Source: Stieleria maiorica (GTDB lineage: Bacteria; Planctomycetota; Planctomycetia; Pirellulales; Pirellulaceae). Taken from it: DNA of 64,000 nucleotides. The position numbers were made by a program, and so were the translations under genes. This document shows positions 9,287 to 17,142 of the stretch, piece after piece; the first letter of the stretch is position 1, and each line of letters starts with the position of its first letter. The notes below the pieces were generated by a model that was not told the origin of the DNA, did no database searches, and saw only the letters and a program-made list of their open reading frames with translations. Location of the stretch: the NCBI RefSeq assembly GCF_008035925.1, contig NZ_CP036264.1, forward strand, positions 9,057,121 to 9,121,120, in the 5' to 3' direction.

Positions 9287-12200
9287 ATGCGCTACGTCGA
9301 ACTCCACTGCAAAAGCAACTTCTCGTTCCTGTGCGGAGCCTCCCATCCGGACGAGCTTGTCACCCGGGCAGCGGATCTCGGCTATGACGGAATCGCGTTG
9401 ACCGATTCGGAAACGCTCGCCGGTGTGGTGCGTGGATTCGGTGCCGCCCGCGACCTGGATTTCAAATACATCGTCGGTGCCGAAGTTCACCCGCTCGACG
9501 CACCATCGATGGTTTTGTGGCCGACCGATCGGGCCGCCTATGGACGTCTCTGCCAACTGCTCTCGCGGGGGCGATTGCGCTGCGAGAAAGGCCACTGCCA
9601 ACTGCACTGGTCTGACATCGTTGAATTCAGCGAAGGCATGATCGCCGGCGTGTTTTCACCGCCCCCTACCAGGGCGTCAGAATCTGCACCGGACGACGCC
9701 CCCGAACGCCCGGACCTGAATCTCGAATTCCTCCGCGATGACTTTCGCAAACAGTTCGGCGATTCCGGCTACCTGCTGTGTTCGCTGCATCACGGCGTGG
9801 ATGATCGCGACCTGCTTTGTCAAATGCACACGCTGTCGCTGCAATCCGGCGTCCCCTTGGTGGCGTCGGGGAACGTTTACTATCACACGCCCGATCGCAT
9901 GTTGATGCACGACTGCGTGACCGCCATCCGCAACGGCGGAACCATCGACCAAGTGCACGAACAACGCTTCGCCAACAGCCAGCACCATCTGCGACCGCTT
10001 GCGGAAATCGCCGCGTTGTTTCGCGACGTTCCCGAAGCCATCGAGCGAACGGTGCAGATCGCCCGGCAGTGCACATTCAGTTTGTCCGAGCTGCGTTATG
10101 AGTATCCCCAAGAGATCGCTCCGCCGGGGATGACGCTGGTGGAACATCTCAAGCGTCTGACATGGGAAGGTGCCAAGCAACGATGGCCCGGCGGCGTTCC
10201 GCAGCGAGTCATCGAACTGTTGAAGCACGAAATCGAACTGATCCAGGAATTGCACTACGAAGCGTATTTCCTGACCGTCTGGGACATGGTGCGTTTTGCC
10301 CGCAGCCGAAACATCTTGTGCCAGGGCCGCGGCAGCGCCGCCAACTCGACCGTCTGCTATTGCCTGGGAATCACCAATGTCGATCCCAGCCAAACGGACT
10401 TGCTGTTCGAACGCTTCATCAGCCGCGAACGCAACGAAGCCCCCGACATCGACGTCGACTTTGAACACCAACGACGCGAAGAGGTGTTGCAGTACTTGTA
10501 TGACAAATACGGTCGCGACCGAGCCGGGATGACGGCCACCGTCACGACCTATCGCGGCAAGAGTGCGATCCGTGAAGTCGGAAAGGCGCTCGGTTTGTCC
10601 GCCGACCTGATCGATTCGCTGTCCAAAATTGCAGGCAGTTATCGTGCCGACGACGCGCTGCCGACCGGGATGGCCGAATGTGGTTTGGATCCCGAATCCC
10701 CGCTCGGCCAGCGTTTCAGCTACCTCGTCCGCACCTTGATGGGATTTCCGCGTCACCTGTCCCAGCACGTCGGCGGCATGGTCATGTCTGCGGGACTTCT
10801 TTGTGAATTGTGCCCGATCGAAAACGCCGCCATGCCGGGGCGGACGGTGATCCAGTGGGACAAAGACGACTTGGATGAATTGGGGATTCTGAAAGTCGAT
10901 GTGCTCGCACTGGGCATGTTGTCGGCGATCCATCGCTGCTTTGACTTGGTCGCCGATCACTACGGCGACACTTGGTCGCTGTCCACGCTGCCTCACGGTG
11001 ACACGCCGACCTATGACATGATCTGTCGCGCCGACACGATGGGCGTCTTTCAGATCGAAAGCCGCGCCCAAATGAGCATGCTGCCGCGTCTGCGACCGCG
11101 CTGCTTTTATGACTTGGTGATCGAAGTCGCGATCGTCCGCCCCGGTCCGATTCAAGGCGACATGGTTCACCCGTTTCTCAAGGCCCGCGAAAACCCCGAT
11201 GCAGTCGTCTACCCCAACGACGCCATACGCGAGGTCTTGAAAAGAACGCTCGGCGTCCCGATCTTTCAAGAGCAAGCGATGCGGCTGGCCGTCGTCGCCG
11301 CGGGATTCACGCCTGGCGAAGCCGACCAGCTCCGCCGCGCGATGGCCGCTTGGCGACGCCCCGGCGTGATCGACAAATTTCGGATCAAGCTGCTCGAAGG
11401 GATGCAGAAAAACGGGCTGACCGGAAAGTTCGCCGAACAGGTCTTCAACCAGATTCGCGGCTTCGGCGAATACGGCTTTCCCGAATCCCACGCCGCTAGC
11501 TTCGCGCTGCTGGTTTACGCGTCGTGTTACCTGAAGTGCCATTACCCGGCCGCGTTTTGCTGCGCACTGCTGAACAGCCAACCGATGGGGTTTTACGCAC
11601 CGGCGCAACTGATCACCGACGCCAAGAACCACGGCGTGCGAATCCTGGCCGTGGACGTCAATCACAGCGATTGGGAATCGACGCTCGAGCCCGACCCCAA
11701 TCGCAGCGGGCCGGCGATTCGCTTGGGGCTGGGCACGGTGCGTGGGATGCGCGCCGAAGCGGCCGACCAGATCGTCGCGGCGCGGCGGCAGGGTGGCCCG
11801 TTTCGCGAAATCACCGAACTCGGGCGACGCGCCGGAATCGGCCAGCCCGTGATCTCGCTGCTAGCTGATGCCGACGCACTGTCCAGTATCGCGGGCGACC
11901 GCCGCGCGGCCATCTGGCAATCGCTCGGGCAATCCGGCAAGCCCGGCGAGGCGCCGCTGCTGGACGACGTCGATGACGATGAAACTCTGCCCGAGGACTT
12001 GATCCCGATGTCGCCGCTGGAAGAGGTCTACGCCGATTACAACACGACGGGATTGAGTCTCAAAGCCCATCCGATGTCGTTCGTCCGCGAAGAACTCAAT
12101 CAGATGCGCTGCGTGACGTCCGCGCAATTGCCGGACCTGCGCGACGGCCGTCACGTCCGCATCGCCGGACTGGTCCTGTTGCGACAACGCCCAGGAACCG

Positions 12201-12430
12201 CCAAAGGGATCACGTTCGCGACTTTGGAAGACGAAACGGGAACCGTCAACCTGGTGATTTTCCCCAAGGTCTGGGAGCGGTTTTTCAAGGTTGCCAAGAC
12301 CAGCAACGCCTGGCTGGTCGACGGAAAACTGGAAAACCGCAGCGGCGTCGTTCACGTGATCACCGGCCGCATCACCGACCTGTCCTCTCAAGTCAGCGGC
12401 TTGCAACTCCGCAGCCGAGACTTCCACTAG
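9287..12430 (+). CDS. dnaE2: Error-prone DNA polymerase III alpha-type subunit DnaE2
   Basis: A 1047-residue DnaE2, the usual length for the family. An N-terminal PHP domain starts [21 protein letters not shown]. The palm holds [15 protein letters not shown] with the catalytic aspartates, followed by [17 protein letters not shown]. The diagnostic DnaE2 block [35 protein letters not shown] comes next, then HhH and OB domains ([27 protein letters not shown]). DnaE2 carries out translesion synthesis in the SOS response, normally with ImuA and ImuB. Neither imuA, imuB nor lexA lies beside it here. The ATG at 9287 was chosen because the upstream extension is repeat sequence. Confidence 0.95.
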   Translation: [1047 protein letters not shown]

Positions 12431-12433
12431 CCA

Positions 12434-12483
12434 GCCCGACGTGTCAGCGAGGGACGTTCCGTGGCCCCTCGCTGATCCGACGG
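12434..12483 (+). terminator. Hairpin downstream of dnaE2
   Basis: Inverted repeat TCAGCGAGGG (12443-12452) with CCCTCGCTGA (12466-12475) just after the dnaE2 stop, flanked by CCCGACG/CCGACGGG. No U-tract follows, so it may be a dispersed palindrome rather than a true intrinsic terminator. Confidence 0.5.
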
Positions 12484-12537
12484 GCCTCGCATGATCGCAT
12501 CGACTTCGGAACGCGCCAAATACCGAATCAACTCCCG

Positions 12538-13338
12538 CTACAGCACCGACTCCGCCACGATCCGCTTGCGGAACGGCAGGCACGTCTCCACGTACCATTC
12601 CGAAGTGCCGCGGTCCTTGTGCACCAGGTACTCCAAAACGATCCGCAATTTGTACGCGCTGTCAGTGTGGTCGGTTGCCAAAACCACTTCGGCCTTTTGG
12701 CGTCCATAATGACTGAAGATTCGCACCGGCCGCAGCAACACCCACTCCTGGTCCAACGGATACTTGACGAGTTCCTTGACCGTCGACACGTCATCCTCCT
12801 CTCCTGGAGGCGAAAATTCCTCGCCGCGCTCCTGGGCTTCCCGCATTTGACGCTCCATCTTCAACCGCTCCAGCTCGTAGGTTTCTTCCAGCGGCATCGT
12901 CACCAAGTAGCGGTTGACATAGCTCTTTTGAAGCTCCTTCGCATAGATCTCGTTCCCGCTGCTGGCCACCCTCAGAAACTGACGCGCGAAGTATTCCGCT
13001 TGGCTGCCCAACGTGTCTCGCTTGAACGCGTATCGCCCGACACCCCAGGTGCCGAACAACACCGCCACCAAGATTCCGATTCGCGCGGCCGTGGTGCCGA
13101 CCGGCAACGACTGCGAATCACTTTTTCGCAGCGCAAACATCCCGAACAGCACGGCCGCGATCGCGAAGCCGACCATCGGGATGGCAACGATCGTGAATCC
13201 GCTTAGTAGCGACAACAGCAGCGCGATGAAACCAGAAATCCGCAGCGGAGAATCGTCGACTTCGGCTTCATAGCCGGCCTCGCTGCTCATCACAGCACCG
13301 AGGGTACGCGGTGGAGTCGTTTCGGTCGTCATCGGCAA
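12538..13338 (-). CDS. Two-helix membrane protein of unknown function
   Basis: A 266-residue protein. Residues 30-110 hold two or three hydrophobic segments (ISGFIALLLSLLSGFTIVAIPMVGFAIAAVLFGMFALRK, then IGILVAVLFGTWGVGRYAF), a DUF4190-like layout. The C-terminal half is soluble and partly charged (EETYELERLKMERQMREAQERGEEF, probable helix) and ends in a beta-rich part. It is probably an inner-membrane protein with a periplasmic or cytoplasmic tail. I do not recognise a specific family. The start is MPM at 13338; MTT at 13332 is equally possible. It is convergent with dnaE2. Confidence 0.7.
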   Translation of the reverse strand: MPMTTETTPPRTLGAVMSSEAGYEAEVDDSPLRISGFIALLLSLLSGFTIVAIPMVGFAIAAVLFGMFALRKSDSQSLPVGTTAARIGILVAVLFGTWGVGRYAFKRDTLGSQAEYFARQFLRVASSGNEIYAKELQKSYVNRYLVTMPLEETYELERLKMERQMREAQERGEEFSPPGEEDDVSTVKELVKYPLDQEWVLLRPVRIFSHYGRQKAEVVLATDHTDSAYKLRIVLEYLVHKDRGTSEWYVETCLPFRKRIVAESVL

Positions 13339-13486
13339 AGAAAAAGTGCAATGCGATAGGAATACCAGCCAATAACTGGCCCGAGAGGCCCGGCCGGGAG
13401 GGAAATCGTGGTCGAAACATTACGCCTCCGATCGGCATCCGGTTTGCCCGCCACCCCCAAGAATTCACAAAAAACTCTCCTGCCCC

Positions 13487-13512
13487 ATCATTCTGCCCCG
13501 AATCATTCTGCC
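13487..13512. repeat. ATCATTCTGCC couplet
   Basis: Two spaced copies, ATCATTCTGCCCC and ATCATTCTGCC, as at 1198-1225 and 9001-9026. Confidence 0.65.
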
Positions 13513-13547
13513 ATCCTCCAAACCTTCCCCCCCGCAACAGAAAACCG

Positions 13548-14771
13548 CTACGCCGCCCGCTGCCGCGATTCCAGCCCGGCCGCCGGCGACAACAACTCCA
13601 GAATCTTCTCCGCCGCTCGATCGGTCGCCCCCGGCTTGGCGTATCGTTCCTGCAATCCCGCCAACTGCCGTCGCTTTTGCCCCAAGTAGTCTGCATCGCA
13701 CAGCATCCGCCCGACCGTGGCCGCTAAAAAACCCTTCGCCTTGGCCGGGTTGCCCACCGAGACGATTTCAGGAAACACCCGCTCGCCGGTGTTTTCGCTA
13801 TCGGCCGCTTCGGGCATCAGATTGGGCAGCGTCATGCTGTCGACTTTGACGACGCATTTTCCGAAGGCGTACAAAAACCGGCCGACGCGGTAGATGACGG
13901 CCGCCGGAGTTTGCCGCGCCATCAATTCCAAGCTGACCGACCCACTGACCATCATCGCGCAGGTCGCATGTTCGACGACCTCGCTGGTCGCGCCCAGGTA
14001 AAAGTCGATCGGTAGGGTCTGGCCTGACGCCTCCGTTTTGGCCGCCGCCGTCGCCTTGCAGAACTCAAAATGCTTCTCACGGTACGCGGCCACCGCGAAC
14101 CGGGCGTCGGGGTTGGCGGCAGCCAGTTCCGCGATCGCGTCGAGCATCACCGGCCAGTTTCGATGGACTTCATGAGTCCGAGAGCCGGGCAGCACGGCCA
14201 CCGTTTGCGGCGTTGGCGCGGCCGCCTGCAAAGATTGCATCAGCGCTTGGTCCAGCGAAGACTCGCTGACGGCGTCAAAAAACGGGTGGCCGACGAAGGT
14301 GGTGGGGATCCCGTGGCCGCTGAAATACTGCTCCTCGATCGGCAGCACGGCCAGGACGTGGTCCACCGTCGCCTTCATTTTCTTGATCCGCCAGCCGGCC
14401 CAAGCCCACAGTTGCGGCGGGCAGAAATAGATCACCGGGATGCCGTACTTCTTGGCCCGCTTGGCGATGTGCCAGTTAAACCCCGGAAAATCGACCAGCA
14501 CGACCGCATCGACTCCGCCGGCAGCGAAAATCGCCTCGGCCTGGTCCGCGAAACCGAAGAACTCCCGCAGTTTCGGCAGCACTTCCAGAATCCCGACGAC
14601 GGCATGCTCGGTCAAATCCAAGTCGACGTCGCAGCCGGCCCGCCGCATTTCCTGGCCGCCGAACCCGCGGATCGTCAATTCCGGCAGTCGGTCCTTGAGA
14701 GCACGAATCAACCGAGCCGCATGCTGATCGCCACTGGGCTCACCGACCGAAAAGAAGAGTGTCTTATTCAT
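13548..14771 (-). CDS. lpxB: Lipid-A-disaccharide synthase LpxB
   Basis: A 407-residue GT19 glycosyltransferase that joins UDP-2,3-diacylglucosamine to lipid X (2,3-diacylglucosamine 1-phosphate) to give the lipid A disaccharide at the inner membrane. Family motifs: FFSVGEPSGDQHAA at the N terminus, VLVDFPGFNWHIAKRAKKYGIPVIYFCPPQLWAW at about 95-130, VGHPFFD near 165, LPGSRTHEVHRNWP near 200, and SGSVSLELMARQTPAAVIYR near 290. The presence of LpxB indicates lipid A synthesis and therefore an outer membrane. It is a monocistronic minus-strand gene. The start ATG is the first Met before the conserved SVGEPSGD. Confidence 0.95.
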   Translation of the reverse strand: MNKTLFFSVGEPSGDQHAARLIRALKDRLPELTIRGFGGQEMRRAGCDVDLDLTEHAVVGILEVLPKLREFFGFADQAEAIFAAGGVDAVVLVDFPGFNWHIAKRAKKYGIPVIYFCPPQLWAWAGWRIKKMKATVDHVLAVLPIEEQYFSGHGIPTTFVGHPFFDAVSESSLDQALMQSLQAAAPTPQTVAVLPGSRTHEVHRNWPVMLDAIAELAAANPDARFAVAAYREKHFEFCKATAAAKTEASGQTLPIDFYLGATSEVVEHATCAMMVSGSVSLELMARQTPAAVIYRVGRFLYAFGKCVVKVDSMTLPNLMPEAADSENTGERVFPEIVSVGNPAKAKGFLAATVGRMLCDADYLGQKRRQLAGLQERYAKPGATDRAAEKILELLSPAAGLESRQRAA

Positions 14772-15730
14772 TCACCCCAAATAGTCCAAATCGCCCCACC
14801 AAGTCAACAGAACTCGCCCCACCTCTCCCGGTACGACGGCCTTCCGTTTCCCTGTACGACGGCCCTTCCGGGCGGTCGCCATTCGGTTCGAGCGAAGCGA
14901 GGGGAAAACATACCAAGCAAAGACGAAACTCACCCTGGCAGAGGCCTTGCGTTTTAGAAGTCTCTGACTGTTCGGGGTTTTTGCAAATATCTCTAGCGGC
15001 CCCGAACCATATGGAGGTTGATAGCCCACCGATAGCAGCGCGAAGCCACGGATCCCAGGCCGCATCCCATCCGTGGGTTCGCGCTGCTATCCGTGGGCTT
15101 TTTCGGTTCCTCCAGTCCTCCTACCTGAACGGACCACCTCAATGCAAGCTTGCTGCCAAGGGGAGTGAAACGCCTAAACGCCTGGTATCTCTGAGGTTAA
15201 AAACCGCACGACCATCTGTCATGGAGCGTCGGTTCGTGATGTTTGACTGATTTCATGCCACAGCGAGTTCCCCAGCGGCTCGTCCCCGGACATCGGCATC
15301 CACCCAACTCAGCCCGGCTCCCTTCCCCCGGCTTTGCGGGGGAGAAGGGCTGGGGATGAAGGGGCCAGCGGCCTGGAAAAGCGGCCGAAACCGGTCGCCC
15401 ACTCCTCGCCCCCGTCGCAACCACCCACCGAGCAGAACCACCGAGCAGAAGCACCGATCACGTTGAAGAGCCAAGGCACCAAGTGCCAGCCCGGCCCGGA
15501 AGGCGTCGAAGCCCAGCCCCGTCGGTGCCGAACATCGATGCAACAACCCCGATCCACCGCCGCAGGGGTGCCAATTTCGGCGGGGTGTTTCAGCCGGAAG
15601 AACCGTCAAAACCGGTCGAAAAGCGAACCTGGAAACGATTTTCGCGGTCTGGGGCAACAGATCTTGTCAGTGAAAAGTCGAGAAACTAAACTTCGCGACC
15701 CACCGGGAGAAAACGCCCGGCGGCCCCCAA
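14772..15730. other. Long intergenic region between lpxB and tRNA-Asn
   Basis: About 960 bases without a convincing gene. It contains a 31-bp-arm palindrome (15023-15099) and a GC-rich hairpin at 15320-15348 (CCTTCCCCCGG/CGGGGGAGAAGG) of a kind scattered through planctomycete intergenic DNA. The open frames present are compositional and have no recognisable protein features. Confidence 0.5.
15023..15099. repeat. Large near-perfect palindrome
   Basis: Inverted repeat with 31-bp arms at 15023-15053 and 15069-15099, 29 of 31 positions matching, around a 15-base loop. The core GATAGCAGCGCGAA pairs with TTCGCGCTGCTATC. The right arm runs into GCTTTTT, so a transcript from the left would end in a strong hairpin plus a short U-tract; the size suggests a dispersed palindromic element that can also act as a terminator. 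Confidence 0.75.
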
Positions 15731-15803
15731 TCCCCTGTAGCTCAGTTGGTAGAGCAGGCGGCTGTTAACCGCCTTGTCGCAGGTTCGAGTCCTGCCGGGG
15801 GAG
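15731..15803 (+). tRNA. tRNA-Asn (anticodon GTT)
   Basis: A complete cloverleaf. The acceptor stem TCCCCTG pairs with CGGGGGA (one T-G wobble); the D-arm is GCTC/GAGC. The anticodon stem GGCGG/CCGCC has loop CTGTTAA giving anticodon GTT. The T-arm GCAGG/CCTGC has loop TTCGAGT, and the discriminator is G. CCA is not encoded. It lies at the border between core chromosome and accessory DNA, and tRNA 3' ends are common integration sites; whether this one is used here cannot be told without the right end of the element. Confidence 0.95.
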
Positions 15804-15840
15804 CTTTTGGAAAAACTACGGAACTAAGTACCGTCCAGTT

Positions 15841-15878
15841 AACGCCCGCAAGGCCCAATCCGGCCCGCGGGCGTTTCT
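15841..15878 (+). terminator. Rho-independent terminator of tRNA-Asn
   Basis: Stem AACGCCCGC (15841-15849) with GCGGGCGTT (15867-15875) followed by T-rich sequence, 38 bases after the tRNA. Confidence 0.75.
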
Positions 15879-15953
15879 CGTTTCGGCCCCGATTTTCGCG
15901 GTGTCACGTGACTTCTCGCCGGCCGGCTACCTCTCGCGCGTCCGCGAGCTGTC

Positions 15954-16222
15954 ATCTCTGAGACAAGCGTGAAACCCAAGATCGCACTCGAATCCCCGCC
16001 GAGACCGCCAAAACATCTCATTCTCTCTGTATCACAAGCCCAATAGGGTTAACGCCAGATCTCTCTTTGATGCACCGGGCCAACCTGCTCGCCGGTGCCC
16101 CTCGCAAACCTCTCCCAAATACAGCCAAGAGATTCGAGAGAGACCGCGCGAGGTATCGCGTTCATCGCTCCGATGTGGGGACATCTCTGAGATAAACCTT
16201 GGCAAGTGAGAGATCTCTGAGA
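15954..16222. promoter_or_regulatory. Repeated ATCTCTGAGA boxes upstream of the phosphoesterase operon
   Basis: Three exact copies of ATCTCTGAGA at 15954-15963, 16183-16192 and 16213-16222, plus looser relatives (AGATCTCTC near 16058, GAGATTCGAGAGAG near 16128). Each is a near-palindrome ATCTC-T-GAGA(T). They fill the otherwise gene-free stretch between tRNA-Asn and the phosphoesterase gene, and the last two lie within about 110 bp of its start. An operator role is inference. Confidence 0.45.
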
Positions 16223-16293
16223 GAGCCGATACTGACCTCCATAGTGAATCCCCATGGTTGAACCACTTCGTTCGTCACGGTGTCTTAGGCGGT

Positions 16294-17142
16294 ATGAGAA
16301 TTACATCAATTCAACGCGAACTGGTTCGGGAGATTCCCTTCCTGAATGCTGGCCGAGGGCCGGGCGGTTTCTACAGAGACTCGCTGCCGGTCCACCATGG
16401 ATTCGTGGATGAGCTGCCAGAGGGAATGTCAGCGATCGTCGCCACTGCTGATCTGCAAGGACGCGAGACTTTCGAATCGGCTGGCGGCAAACCACTTCGT
16501 CTTCTCGGTGAAGTCCTGCCGACGATCCTTGCCCATGAGATAATTCCAAATCTCGGCCTCGCCGACGGGCGGATTGGCGTGTTTCTGGCCGGCGACTTCT
16601 ATACGGACCCCGCACTCGATAAGCGTGGCGGATCCGGTGACGTAACTTCCGTTTGGAATGCGTTTGCCGACGAGTTCGATTGCATCGTTGGCGTCGCCGG
16701 CAACCACGACCTGTTCGGCGACGCAGCAACTCGTCCCCGATTCACTGGCCCAGTTCATTTTCTCGATAACGACACAGTCAACATCGATGAACTGCCGATC
16801 GCAGGGCTGAGCGGCATTCCGGGCAATCCAAGACGCCCGTGGCGTCGCACAGAAGATGACTTCGTCGAAGCACTTGAACAGCTGCTCTGCGACTCGCCGG
16901 CGATTGTGGTCATGCACGAGGGACCAGATTTACCCGAGCTCGGTTTCCGGGGGTCGCCTAAAATAAGGCACGTATTGGAGCGTTCCGAATCAACGCTCGT
17001 TGTTCGTGGGCACGCGCACTGGAACCAACCTTTCGCAGAACTCTCAAACGGGACTCAGGTACTCAACGTCGACGCAAGAGTCGTCATCCTGACAATGGAT
17101 CAATCATCAGGGTCCTTAGACGGACGGATTCATGAAACATAA
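16294..17142 (+). CDS. Calcineurin-like metallophosphoesterase, first gene of a two-gene module
   Basis: A 282-residue protein (start MRITSIQRE; an upstream ATG-less extension to 16258 is possible). It shows the metal-binding motifs of calcineurin-like phosphoesterases: GDFYTD near residues 100-105, GNHD at about 136-139 and GHAHW at about 239-243, with VVMHEGPD between them. The usual N-terminal DxH is replaced by ATADLQG, so one metal ligand differs from the textbook set. The family hydrolyses phosphodiesters of nucleic acids or nucleotides. It overlaps the next gene by 11 bp, so the two are very probably co-translated, and it begins an accessory block right after tRNA-Asn. Role in defence is inference. 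Confidence 0.8.
   Translation: MRITSIQRELVREIPFLNAGRGPGGFYRDSLPVHHGFVDELPEGMSAIVATADLQGRETFESAGGKPLRLLGEVLPTILAHEIIPNLGLADGRIGVFLAGDFYTDPALDKRGGSGDVTSVWNAFADEFDCIVGVAGNHDLFGDAATRPRFTGPVHFLDNDTVNIDELPIAGLSGIPGNPRRPWRRTEDDFVEALEQLLCDSPAIVVMHEGPDLPELGFRGSPKIRHVLERSESTLVVRGHAHWNQPFAELSNGTQVLNVDARVVILTMDQSSGSLDGRIHET

Noticed and set aside
9677-11665. A 662-codon open frame on the minus strand
   Set aside because: It lies wholly within dnaE2, whose protein is unmistakable, and has no domain of its own; it is a compositional shadow in high-GC DNA.
15253-15657. Minus-strand frame between lpxB and tRNA-Asn
   Set aside because: Low-complexity, starts inside repeats, with no recognisable protein pattern or ribosome site.
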